From assembly GCF_000208865.1 (NCBI RefSeq), contig NC_018396.1:1054001-1118000 (forward strand): a stretch of 64,000 nt of DNA, written 5' to 3'. The notes under the pieces are model-generated. The model was not told where the DNA came from. It ran no database searches and worked only from the letters and a program-made list of their open reading frames with translations. The translations under genes were made by a program, and so were the position numbers. The DNA is from Neospora caninum Liverpool (Eukaryota > Apicomplexa > Conoidasida > Eucoccidiorida > Sarcocystidae). Shown piece by piece: positions 1-10,769 of the stretch (position 1 is its first letter; each line of letters opens with the position of its first letter).

Positions 1-1695
1 CCTCTGCGCCACTACCTCCAGATCCTACTAAATCAGCTTCTTCAGCCTCTGCGCCACTGCCTCCAGATCCTACTAAATCAGCTTCTTCCGCCTCTGCACA
101 ACTACCTCCAGATCCTACTAAATCAGCTTCTTCCGCCTCTGCGCCACTACCTCCAGATCCTACTAAGTCAGGTTCTTCCGCCTCTGCACCACTACCTCCA
201 GATCCTACTAAATCAGCTTTTTCATCCTCCGCGCCACTACCTCCAGATCCTACTAAATCAGCTTCTTCAGCCTCTGCGCCACTGCCTCCAGATGCTACTA
301 AATCAGCTTCTTCCGCCTCCGCGCCACTACCTCCAGATCCTACTAAATCAGCTTCTTCCGCCTCTGCGCCACTACCTCCAGATCCTACTAAATCAGCTTC
401 TTCAGCCTCTGCGCCACTACCTCCAGATCCTACTAAATCAGCGTCTTCAGCCTCTGCGCCACTGCCTCCAGATCCTACTAAATCAGCTTCTTCCGCCTCT
501 GCACAACTACCTCCAGATCCTACTAAATCAGCTTCTTCCGCCTCTGCGCCACTACCTCCAGATCCTACTAAATCAGCTTTTTCATCCTCCGCGCTACTAC
601 CTCCAGATCCTACTAAATCAGCTTTTTCATCCTCCGCGCCACTACCTCCAGATCCTACTAAATCAGCTTCTTCAGCCTCTGCGCCACTGCCTCCAGATCC
701 TACTAAATCAGCTTCTTCCGCCTCCGCGCCACTGCCTCCAGATCCTACTAAATCAGCTTCTTCCGCCTCCGCGCCACTACCTCCAGATCCTACTAAATCA
801 GCTTCTTCCGCCTCTGCGCCACTACCTCCAGATCCTACTAAATCAGCTTCTTCCGCCTCTGCGCCACTACCTCCAGATCCTACTAAATCAGCTTCTTCAG
901 CCTCTGCGCCACTGCCTCCAGATCCTACTAAATCAGCTTCTTCCGCCTCTGCACAACTACCTCCAGATCCTACTAAATCAGCTTCTTCCGCCTCTGCGCC
1001 ACTACCTCCAGATCCTACTAAGTCAGGTTCTTCCGCCTCTGCACCACTACCTCCAGATCCTACTAAATCAGCTTTTTCATCCTCCGCGCCACTACCTCCA
1101 GATCCTACTAAATCAGCTTCTTCAGCCTCTGCGCCACTGCCTCCAGATGCTACTAAATCAGCTTCTTCCGCCTCCGCGCCACTGCCTCCAGATCCTACTA
1201 AGTCAGGTTCTTCCGCCTCTGCACCACTACCTCCAGATCCTACTAAATCAGCTTCTTCAGCCTCTGCGCCACTACCTCCAGATCCTACTAAATCAGCTTC
1301 TTCCGCCTCTGCGCCACTACCTCCAGATCCTACTAAATCAGCTTCTTCAGCCTCTGCGCCACTGCCTCCAGATCCTACTAAATCAGCTTCTTCCGCCTCT
1401 GCACAACTACCTCCAGATCCTACTAAATCAGCTTCTTCCGCCTCTGCGCCACTACCTCCAGATCCTACTAAGTCAGGTTCTTCCGCCTCTGCACCACTAC
1501 CTCCAGATCCTACTAAATCAGCTTTTTCATCCTCCGCGCCACTACCTCCAGATCCTACTAAATCAGCTTCTTCAGCCTCTGCGCCACTGCCTCCAGATGC
1601 TACTAAATCAGCTTCTTCCGCCTCCGCGCCACTGCCTCCAGATCCTACTAAGTCAGGTTCTTCCGCCTCTGCACCACTACCTCCAGATCCTACTG
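1..1695 (+). repeat. 45-bp coding minisatellite, about 37.7 copies
   Basis: A tandem array with a 45-bp period runs from the left edge to about 1695 and is open in frame with the FG-nucleoporin. Each unit encodes a 15-residue repeat of the type SAPLPPDPTKSASSA, with a few alternative codons (AQLPP, TKSGSS, TKSAFSSS, PDATKS). Units are not random: the series of variants at about 844-1244 recurs at about 1294-1694, an offset of 450 bp or ten units, which shows block duplication. The array continues beyond the window, so total copy number is unknown. Confidence 0.97.
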
Positions 1696-4628
1696 ATCCG
1701 TGTGTTTCAGCGTCTGACCCGGAGAGGAAAGGAGACACAGCGTCCGGAGGAAAAGGAGACGGTGCACTCTCAGGCTCAGGGACAGTCTCCGGAGGGTCGG
1801 CTGTCCCTTTGCCTGCTGAGTCGTCGCCGGCGAGTGGCGCTGTTTCATCTTCCTCGACCTCGGCTTCCGGTCCACTCACTGGAGAATCGGCCCAGGCTGA
1901 ATCGAAGGCAGACGCGGGGGAGAAGGAAGACTCGAAGGAGAAGAAGGGAGCAGACGGGGAGCAAAGCAGCCAACCTGGTTCCAGTTCTCTCTTCACTACA
2001 GGTTCCACAAATCTTGGGTCGTCGGCCAGCACTTCCTCTTCTTCCGCTTCTTCCTCTTCACTTTTTGGCTCCTCGACCGCGTCTCCGTTTTCCGGCTTTG
2101 GGCTCCAAGCGGGGACGGGGGTGTCTCCGTTTTCAGGGGCGACCCAGGGGGGCGGTTTCGGCTCGACGGGACAGTCGACTGCGAGCTTCTTCACAGGGAC
2201 GTTCGATTCGAAGCCCAGCGCAGGTGGTTCTTCGCTCTTTGGCAGTTCCAAGTTGGATCTGAAGAGCCTCGGCGAGTCGCTCTCCACGCCGCCGCCGATG
2301 ACTTCCGGCTTCTCTGGAAGCGCCTTTCTTTCTGGAGGTTTATTCGGCTCCTCGCCTTCTTTCGCCTCGTCCTCTGTGTCCGGTGGGAAACCGGGCGAGG
2401 GGGGAAATGCTGCGGGCGGGGACAGCAGCTCCCAGGGGGCAGGCGTCTTGGGTCTGTCGACTGCTCAGCCGGGATCGTCCTTTTCGTCGGCCTTCGGCGC
2501 TCCCTTCGGCTCATCCAGCGCCGCCTCGCCTTTCTCGGCTCCACTCACGTCGTTCGGCGCCCCGTCCAACGGGGGCCAAGGGACGGCTGGCGGCGCGGGA
2601 GGGCCTTCCGTCTCCTTCAAGGATATTGCCGTCGACGATCTGAGCATCGGCCAGAGACAAACCTACAGCTTCGGCATGGTGAGGCTTCACAGGGAAGAGG
2701 CTCGAAAGACTGGAACAAAGACTCCAGTCGCGTTCCCAGTGGAGCTTCGGCGACCCTGGCCGGCGAGACACAGAGAAACGCTGGAAACGGGAAGAAAGGA
2801 AGGGGGTGCCTAAAAGCGCGAACGAACGCATTCACGAGAATCCTGAAAAGGAAAGAACAAGAGAGCGCAAGAGAGAGCGCGAACCAGAGAGAGAGAGAGA
2901 AGAGAGAATGAGAGGGACGGACAAGAGAGGGAATGAGAGGGAGAGAAAAGAGAGAATGAGAGGGAGAGAGAAGAGAGGGAATGAGAGGGAGAGAGAAGAG
3001 AGGGAATGAGAGGGAGAGAAGCGAGAGAATGAGAGCGAGAGAAGAGAGGGAATGAGAGGGAGAGAGAAGAGAGAGAATGAGAGGGAGAGAAGAGAGAGAA
3101 TGAGAGGGAGAGAAGAGAGGGAATGAGAGGGAGAGAAGAGAGGGAATGAGAGGGAGAGAAGAGAGAGAATGAGAGGGAGAGAAGAGAGAGAATGAGGGAG
3201 AGAGAAGAGAGAGAATGAGAGAGAGAGAAGAGAGAGAATGAGAGGAAGAGAAGAGAGGGAATGAGAGGGAGAGGAGAACAGGGGGAGACGGCGAGTGCAA
3301 AACAGAGAGATGAGGCACTAGTCTTTGTTGATGTTTTTCTGTCGAGCTGAAAAAGAGAGGAGGAAGCGCAAAAGGGAGGAGGGAAGCATGGAGAAGACGA
3401 GGGGAGAGATACACAGGGAAAGGGAAGTTGGAATTGTCGAGAAGAGAGAGGAACCAAATATGTTTCTCGCCGGTGTTTTTGCTTGCAGGCTGATAACAGC
3501 AGCAACCTCGCTTCTGTTCAGCTCGGAGGCACGCTGGGAGGCTCCGGGGCGAGTTCCGATGCCACGGTCTTTGCGAGTCTCGCTGGGAATGGCGGTGAGA
3601 AACGATTCGAATTCCTTGTCTTGCTCTCTCCGCTTTCACCGTTCTCACTGTGCACCCACACACGGCTGAGGATGCTGTATCACGCGTCTCCTCTCGTACC
3701 TCTGTGTTACTCGGCCTACCTCGCTCCGCTGTGTTTTTTTCAGATGCATGTTTGTCTCTGGTTGGACGCTATGCTGGTGCGTGATTCTCCGTGAAGCCTG
3801 TCCGTTTCTTTCTCTACACGAGGCTCACCCCATCTATTCTCTCTACGTATATATATATATATATATATATATACGTATATATATATATATATATATAGCA
3901 GTAGATATGTGGACACTGAAGCTGGGCCTGTTGTGTGTTTTTCTTTATACAGTTGGCGAACATGTGTCTCACCGCTGTGTAGGCGTTGTGGGCTATTTTT
4001 GCACCTGACCACTCTGCCCGCTTCTCTCTTGCATCACGCGTCTCCTGTTTTGTCGCCTCTCTGATCGTTTCCCCTCGCTTTTGAGGAAAAGGTTTAAACT
4101 CTCCTTTTGTGCCTCGTCTGAAACCCCGGTCTCGCCGGGTTTTCCCTTTTCGCAGGTGGAGGCTTTGCGTCCTTCTCGACGACCGCGGCGCCCACAGGCG
4201 GCGGATTTGCTGCTCTGGCGGCGCAGAACTCGGGAAGTTCCAGCTTTTTCTCTTCGTCTTCTTTTTCGTCTTCTTCTTTTGGGTCGTCTTCCTTTTCCTT
4301 CGCTCCGTCGGGAACACCGGCGGCAGCCTCCCCTTTCTCCGCGGGAGGCACCACCTTTCCTTCTGTGTCTCCCTCGGCCCCTTCGTCGTTCCAAGGCGCT
4401 GGGCACTGGGGCGGAAACGGAGCGGCGTTCGGCGCAGGCGCCCAGAACGCGCCTTCGACGGGCTTCGCCTCTTCTTTCCCCTCTGGAGTTTCCGGTTCTT
4501 CGGCCTTTCCTTCCTCGGGATTCTCCTCGTTCGCCAATCAAGGGACGACAGCGCCAACCGCCGGAGCGTCGGCGCCTGCGGGAGGGTCTCTGTGGAGTCG
4601 CCCGCGCACCTCGAATCCCCTGAACTAG
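1..4628 (+). CDS. FG-repeat nucleoporin, 3' part (5' end outside window)
   Basis: Exons in the window are <1-2678, 3489-3594 and 4156-4628; donors are GTGAGG and GTGAGA, acceptors TTGCAG and TCGCAG, and phases 0 and 1 join in frame to the stop TAG at 4626-4628. The reading frame is the one with codons starting at position 3. The protein begins with at least 37 copies of a 15-residue Ser/Ala/Pro repeat (core APLPPDPTKSASS), then a Gly/Ser/Glu linker, then a Ser/Gly-rich region with scattered SLFGSS, SPFSGFG, GGFGS, FGAPFG and SSFGSS motifs, ending SLWSRPRTSNPLN. FG dipeptides in an uncharged Ser-rich setting are typical of nuclear pore barrier nucleoporins, which bind transport receptors in the pore channel. 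The FG motifs are seen directly; the assignment to a particular Nup is not possible because the anchoring domain is not visible. The intron at 2679-3488 holds a polypurine repeat and the one at 3595-4155 a TA tract. Confidence 0.8.
2876..3292. repeat. polypurine GAGAGGGA/GAGAAGA repeat in nucleoporin intron
   Basis: About 400 bp of almost uninterrupted purines on the + strand, made of imperfect 17-24 bp units of GAGAGGGAGAGAAGAGAG(G)GAAT type. It lies wholly inside the intron 2679-3488. Long ORFs read through it on the minus strand (Ser/Leu/Phe repeats) are composition artefacts. Confidence 0.95.
3847..3898. repeat. (TA)n microsatellite
   Basis: Two TA runs separated by a single CG step, inside the last intron of the nucleoporin gene. 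Confidence 0.97.
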
Positions 4629-6816
4629 GCGTCACACACGTTTTGTTTTCAGGAATGTTTCGGCAAGCGCGGCCCAAGCGACTGAAAAGAGGGGCGCGAC
4701 TAAGGCCTCACGCCCAGAGGAGGAAACCGAGTAGGGAACGAAAAGAGAGACAGGGGACAGAAGAGGGATGAGGGAGGGGAACCGGAGGAGTTTGAAGAGA
4801 CCTGGACACCCACAACCTCTGTTTTCCTGTTTCAAATGCATTCCGGAGATGGTCCCCAGAAGTGAGAGAAAGAACAGAGGAAAAGACTTTTCGAGTTTCC
4901 CGCCCTTTGCGTTCACCGTGGGCTTCCAGGCTGTGCATCGCCTCGCTCGAATGCTGACCGTCCGCGCGAAACGTGCGGGCCTTCGTTTCGACAGAGACAA
5001 GCCTGCGAACGGGCGGATGGCCCCAAGGAGTCTCTCGAGAAGCCTTGTGTGTGCATGGGCGCCCGAGAGAGTCCGCTAAGCAACCTCAGTGACACACAGC
5101 CGTAGTCTCGCTACAGTCACGAGATAGATGGGCACGGCGATTAGGGACGTCGAACGCGTTGATGCTTTTCAAGCGACAGACGGCCTCGACTCAGACACAC
5201 ACACACACAAGCAGTGAACAACAGGGGAGTTCGGTGCTTGCGTTAGCTGTGATGATCTCGCTGCGTGCTCGGCTCTCGGCGGACGGAGAATCTCGAGTCG
5301 TTCGTTTCATTTCTCACGAGGCCCGTGCAGTCCCGCGTAGGGAGCTCAGGCGAACGCTGTCTCTCCAGGGGGACTCCAAAGCGTCTCGAAGAAAAGGGAA
5401 ACTGGGCGATGTGGCGCGACCCGTAAAACCGCTTTTCTAGGCGACTGTCCAGGAGCGCTGGCAGTGCGCTTCGGAGTCTGAGACGGACCGAGAAAGCGGC
5501 TTTGAAGTGTTTCGATGCGTCCTGCCACGCACGACGCAGAACGCTACACATCGCTTTCTCTCCTTGAGCCCCGCTCGCCTAAGATCAGTGTGTCAGCTCG
5601 ATACTCGTATGAAGTGCAACAGACACCCGCGACATGGTTTTCAACTGCATGCATGCGCGTGGCTGCTCCGTCTCCGGTTGGCCGCGCGTCTGCTAACTCG
5701 TGACGAAACATCGACACGGGGGGTCGGACACCGCCTTCTCTGAAGTGGCGATAGAAGGCGGGTGACGCACGAACCGCACCGTGTCGCGTGGCCCCTCGGG
5801 ACGCACGCATCCCCTCTCTTCTCTTCTCTCCCAGACCTAACGGTTCCTACAGAAATCACCACAGCGTGTGTAGGGGAGAAGCGCCTCCTCGGCGTTGCTC
5901 TTTGGCGGTTTTGTGGGGCGTGAGGCGCGAAAAACAGAGACAGGGGCTCCAGTTTGGAAGCGTTTGCCTTGTGGCGCAACGAGTGGCATTCGGCCGCTCG
6001 CAGGTTCGGGAAAAGAGTGACACATGGCGACAAAACGCGGTAAAAACACCTACAGTGTACCTACACCTGGCAGATCCGGCGAGCCAGGAAACCTGTACGC
6101 ACCAGACCAGCACTGCCTCGCTTTGCTGAGGCCTGAAACACTCAAAAGCAAAAACCCGCCTCTCTCCAGTAAACGAAACCTGTATGGTGGCGCTCGCGCG
6201 TGGCAGCGGCCTCCAGGCTGAGCGAAAAAAAGTGACGCATTTCTCTCTTGCCACAAACTCCTGGAAAACTGTCTCCTCTCCTGCTTCCATCTGGCCCCTT
6301 TCGTCTCCACCGTCCTCTCAAGTTCTTAATCTCGCCTGTTCGTCGTCTTCACCGCCCGTTTTCAATCCTTCTCGGGTCTCCGGGTCTCGCAGTCTGTATC
6401 TGCTTCTCCTCAGAGATGCTTCAGCTTCTTCCTATCCCTCCATCGTTTTCGCGCGCGCCGCTCTGTTCCCCGTCTCTTCCCTCTTCTCCTGTTCGTTCTA
6501 GTCCTTGTTCTCCGCTTGCTGCTTCGGCCAATCGCCAGTTCTTGGAAGGCCTGCGGCGGTGACTTCGGGTAACTCCATAGTCTGGGGCTCTCGTGAATTC
6601 CTCTTTCTGTGCCTCACGCCACGCTGCGTGCTTCTCCCCTCCTGCGTTCTCACGCTTCGGATCTGGCCTCGCCCATCTACGCCGTTTACGCAAATCCATG
6701 AAGCAGCGCTTTAAAATACTGACTCAGACGCGCTGTCCCGTCGGCACTCGCGCAACTGTTCATACACCGGCGGCGGTCGTGAAGTTCCGGCTGTCGCACG
6801 TTTTACGGTTTCGTAA
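4629..6816. other. convergent intergenic region, nucleoporin / USP
   Basis: This 2.2 kb separates the stop codons of two convergent genes and should hold both 3' untranslated regions. Open frames here are short, overlap on both strands and resemble no family I recognise. A (CA)n stretch lies near 5195-5208, and one copy of the dispersed quasi-palindrome (AGTGT-ACCT-ACACC) is at 6054-6067. Confidence 0.7.
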
Positions 6817-7215
6817 TCACCCGTGCTTCCATTTTTTGTTCCCCTTGCCATGGTGCCTTCCCTTTCCCTTATCCCCGAACTTCCGCGACGCTTTCGCTCC
6901 AGACGCAGCCCCCAGACGCTGCATGCGATGGCCCCTATTTTTCTTCTCAGCCAAAACCTTGTCAAATGCAGCGCGCTGGTGCACAACGAGCGACGGATCC
7001 GCCGAAGCAGACTCGTGCGAAACCGACGCTGGAAGAGCACACACAATGAAAGAAATACACACGCAAATCGACAGATCGAGAGGTATAGAAGTTGACAATA
7101 TCTACACGTCGAGATTTATACATATATATATATATATATATATATATGCATTTATGCAAGTATATATGAATGTGTCCGCGAATATGCACAACACTCTACC
7201 TGTACATGGCGGACG

Positions 7216-7247
<32 letters not shown>

Positions 7248-9433
7248 AATCTTTGCATCTTTCCAAAAAGAGAGCTCCACAAAAAGCGGCCGCCGCGAGA
7301 AAACGCGACTGCGCATTCGACGAACGGGGACTCTTAGGGTGCGTCGCGGAGGGAAGCGGCTACGCGAAACACGTAATCCAAGCCTGGAAAAGCGTGGGTG
7401 AGAACCCGGTACCAGCGCGGGAACCACACCACCAACGAGGAAGGCCAACTGTCCAGAGGATAGAAACCCCGACGTGAAAAGAACCTCGAGCTTACCTCCA
7501 ACAGTCGGTTTCGGTTCCTTCCTTTTCACCTTCTTAACTTTTCCGCGATCGTATTCTCTGTCGTGGCGCTCGCGTCGGGCACTTCTTGGCTGCTGCATCT
7601 CCTGGAGCTTCTCAAAGGCGGCGTCTCGTTGCTGGGCTGATGTCTCTTCTCCCCCGTCGCTGTCATCTGCCCAGTTTCCAGGGGTCTGGATGCCGTACTG
7701 GGACGTGTAGCTTCTCGCCGCCGCGATTCTGTTCACCATGTCTTCGGGCGTAACGATGTGAAAACTCTTGAAACCGGATCCGTCAGAGCTTCGCGTCCGC
7801 GTCTCCTTCCTCTTGGCCGTTCCGCGCGCGTTCTCGTCCCCGAGCAGCTCCGCACTGATGTTCGTGCCTGCCTGGTGTTCGCCATCCTCCCTATCTGCTC
7901 TAGACACCATAGCGTCTCGCTTCCTCTTCTGTCCCGTCTCTTGCCTCACGCCCACAGACCCACTCGCAACCTCTTCCTCTTCCTCTTCGTCCTTTTCTTC
8001 CTCTCCCTCTTCGTTCTCTTCCTCTTCGTCCTCTTCCTCTTCTTCCTCTTCTTCTTCGTCTTCGTCTGCAAGTTTTTCGAGGAGCTCCTGTTTTCGTTTG
8101 TCGCATTCTTCAGGAGCCGCGCGGAGAAGCGACGACGTTGCAGCGCGCAGGACAGTCCGCAGTCGGCGGGAGAGAAATCGAGAAGCCTGCGCTTCTCGCC
8201 GGATGAGGAAAGCCGACAGCTGTCTCCGCCCGCTTTCTCGCTCTTCCGCGGCATTCGCCAGCAACTCCCTCAACATATCGCCGTCTTCGCTCGACCGTGA
8301 AGACGAGTCGCCGGCCCAGCTGTCGTCGGAGAGGTCAGACGGAACGACTTCGTCGCTGTCCAAATCGCTGTCATCCGATCCCGATGACGAGGGACTCCCC
8401 GGAGATTCACTTCTTTCTTCTGTCTCTTCTTCTTGTGTGTTTTGGGGAATGCCGCTCGGAGTCGCGCTTTGCCCACGGGCGCGTCGCGAGTCGTGGCGAA
8501 CGAAGTCATCTGGGGAAGGAACGCGAGCATAAAACAAAAGGTATGCTTCCTCCTGCAAACGGTGGAGTACAAGCGTCTCGCTGACCATCCGGACCATCTC
8601 GTCGTCGAGCATCAGCCACGCCGAAGAAGAGACACCCCCGTCCCCACCGGGAGAGACAGCGGAGACACCGGAAAGAGAGGCGGGCGGCGTGGGCATTTTG
8701 ACGAAGCATCGGTAGTGCCCGCTGGAAAGCGAGGAGCCTGAGTGCGTGATGACTGCGTAGAGCTGGTAGAGCGAGGGCGACGGGGGCGACGACGGCGTTG
8801 GCGACGTCGAGGTCGGCGGCGAGCCCGCAGGGGACGGGGAGAAGGCCGACGAAGCTCGCGTCGAACACGTCTGGGGGGAAGCGGGACACCCGTCGCGTCG
8901 CTCGGCCTCGAGGGCACCTGACTTTGACACGAACGTCGAGAGCGAAGAAACCGAAGTAACAGAGACCGAAGAGGCAGAAGAGACAGAAGCTGAGAGGGAG
9001 AAGAGCGAGGCCGAGGCCTTCTCGGTTACGCCCGTGTCACGCTGGGGCGGGGTCATGAACGGAGTCAAATTGAGCAGAGAAGGATACGCGAGGGCCGTGT
9101 GGTTTTTGCCCAGGAACGCCGAGTCCAGAAAGCCGAACGAAAACGCAGAGCATCCCGAGACGGTGAAGCGCTTGATGGGAAGCACCAGAATCCGAGGCGG
9201 CGTGTGGATCTGCAACTGCTTCGTCGCCGGCTGCTTTTTCTTGCATTGGGGGCAACTGAGAACGCGAAAGGAAACAGGAGAGAGCGCGCGCGTGAACACA
9301 GGGCGGACACCACAGACAACACGCACCCGTGCACAGACCCACATGGAGACATGTGCGCGTAAAACAAGCAGATATTCACAGATTTACACACAAATACACA
9401 CAACGAGACAAGCCCTACATGAACACATTTGCA

Positions 9434-9464
<31 letters not shown>

Positions 9465-9490
9465 CCATATATCTATAAATAAATACATAA

Positions 9491-9521
<31 letters not shown>

Positions 9522-10769
9522 GGTATAAAGAAATGGGCCAGGGTGAACGAAGGCTGATTCGTACTTGTAGCAGTTGTCGCCGTCGAGGTACTCTTTTTGG
9601 ACGAATCTGTGGAGTGCTTTTTCGAGTGTACATACACCGTCTGCTTTCGCCCGGTGTCTGTCGAATTCGTGTTTCTTCATGCGTTTGGATTTTTTCATGC
9701 GGAAGAGGGAAGATGCGTCGCCCTTGTCTCTGCCCAAGTCGACGGGGACGTCGAGGCAGGGATCGAAGCGGATGCTGGTGTATGGACACCTCGAGCAACG
9801 AATCGAGGACTGGAGCCAGCCTCCGAAGATCTGCCCACACAAGCTGGTCATCCACACTTCCGGCGGCGCTTCTTTCTTTGTGGAGCTGGAGAGCGGGGAA
9901 CTTCCCGAGTTGTGGACGCGGATCAGGGCGTCCAGGAGGAAGCGCAGGAATTCGTGAGCGTCTTCTTGTCTCCCTTGGCGAAACGATTTCCACACAAACT
10001 GCCGCACGCACGAGCTGAAGCGGTTTTCCACGCACCCGCCGCCGCGCCGATGCAGCGACTTGACTTGCTCCTCCAGTTTGCACAGAACGCAGAACGAAAA
10101 AGAGACGTCCGACGAGACCGTCCCCGGCTGTCCCTTCTCCCGTCGCCCTCCCCTGGCGTCGCTCGCTCGCCTCCCGTCCTCTCCCGGGCGGCCTGGGGTG
10201 TATGCGCACCCCAGGCCTCCCGCAGACTGCGTGCGGTCTTCCCTTGCGCCGTTGTCTCTCTCGGTCTCGCCTTCGCCTTTGCGTCTTCTTGCTTCGCGAC
10301 GCGTGAGGGCGACGGGGCACGTGCTCGTGTGCCGACCGTCGAGCAAGTGCTCGGCGAATCCTGGGGTGTACGCGAGGGCCTGCAGCACCGCGTTCATAAA
10401 GCAGAGTGCGCTGGGGTTGACGAGACCCGCCCCCGGCGCCTTCGCCTTCGTCCAGAAGAGCGGCGGAAGGTTTTCGCGAGGAAAGAGCCACTGCGCGAGA
10501 GGCAGAGTCGGCGGCTGTGCAGCTGCGCGGGACGTGCCGGGAGAAGCCGAGAGGGTAGACGCCGCAGGCACGTACCGAATGCTCCTCTCTGACAACGCGA
10601 CGACCTCTGGGGCCGACGCTGCGGAAGCGCCGGGGGCTGCATGGGCGGCGAGCCGAGGCAAGGGCGAACTTGACAGCGGTTCGCTCGCCGACCCATACGA
10701 AGAGCGGAGCCCAGACGGAGGCTCTGGAGGGTCCGCGGACACCGCAGACGATACGCCAACAGACGCCAT
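6817..10769 (-). CDS. ubiquitin carboxyl-terminal hydrolase, USP36/USP42-like
   Basis: Exons on the minus strand are 10769-9565, 9255-7496 and 7028-6817 (1058 aa); phases 2 and 1 join exactly, with donors GTACGA and GTAAGC and acceptors TCTCAG and TTCCAG. The enzyme should cleave ubiquitin from proteins as a papain-fold cysteine protease. The Cys box is GLVNPSALCFMN with Cys123, followed by ALAYTPGFAEHLL, which resembles the USP36/42 family. QEDAHEFLRFLLDAL is the second USP signature. Paired CSRC and CPQC form the zinc ribbon. The His box is SLSSGHYRCFVK (His582) and the third catalytic residue lies in WLMLDDE. After the catalytic domain come an acidic Glu tract (about 7980-8070) and a basic C terminus (EYDRGKVKKVK, then AFDKVLAEKKNRG), as in nucleolar USP36 proteins. 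The start ATG is the first after upstream stops. The Cys box departs from the usual NxGNTC; activity is inferred, not proven. Confidence 0.9.
7122..7244. repeat. two (TA)n microsatellites
   Basis: TA runs at 7122-7147 and 7216-7244 fall in the last intron of the USP gene (7029-7495). Confidence 0.95.
9433..9513. repeat. two (TA)n microsatellites
   Basis: TA runs at 9433-9458 and 9491-9513 fall in the first intron of the USP gene (9256-9564). Confidence 0.95.
9777..9790. repeat. quasi-palindrome GGTGT-ATGG-ACACC
   Basis: A perfect 5-bp dyad with a 4-bp centre, inside coding exon 1 of the USP gene, where its minus strand encodes part of the zinc-binding CSRCPYTS segment. One of the strict copies of the dispersed motif described in the findings. 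Confidence 0.9.
10190..10217. repeat. 11-bp perfect inverted repeat in USP exon 1
   Basis: GGCCTGGGGTG, a 6-base centre TATGCG, then the exact reverse complement CACCCCAGGCC. It contains a one-mismatch copy of the dispersed GGTGT-N4-ACACC motif. On the minus strand it is coding (GLGCAYTPG), in a linker that interrupts the USP catalytic domain. Confidence 0.9.

Noticed and set aside
1..1695. 45-bp array as a CRISPR-like repeat
   Set aside because: Units are contiguous with no unique spacers, keep one reading frame, and the DNA is eukaryotic.
292..2262. 656-codon open frame of Leu/Gln/Pro repeats on the + strand
   Set aside because: It is the minisatellite read in the wrong frame. The frame that continues into FG motifs and joins in phase to the next exons is shifted by two bases.
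2617..3663. 348-codon minus-strand ORF (Ser/Leu/Phe repeats)
   Set aside because: Entirely produced by the polypurine tract in the nucleoporin intron; it overlaps two real exons antisense.
3814..4677. 287-codon minus-strand ORF
   Set aside because: Antisense to the last nucleoporin exon; Arg/Lys-rich shadow of Ser/Phe codons with a TA-tract tail.
7152..7495. C-terminal extension of the USP exon 2 ORF through the TA tract
   Set aside because: A GTAAGC donor at 7495 and an in-phase acceptor lead to exon 3, whose AFDK...KKWKHG end fits the USP36 family; the read-through ends in Tyr-Ile from TA repeats.
9597..10592. 331-codon + strand ORF
   Set aside because: Antisense shadow of USP exon 1.
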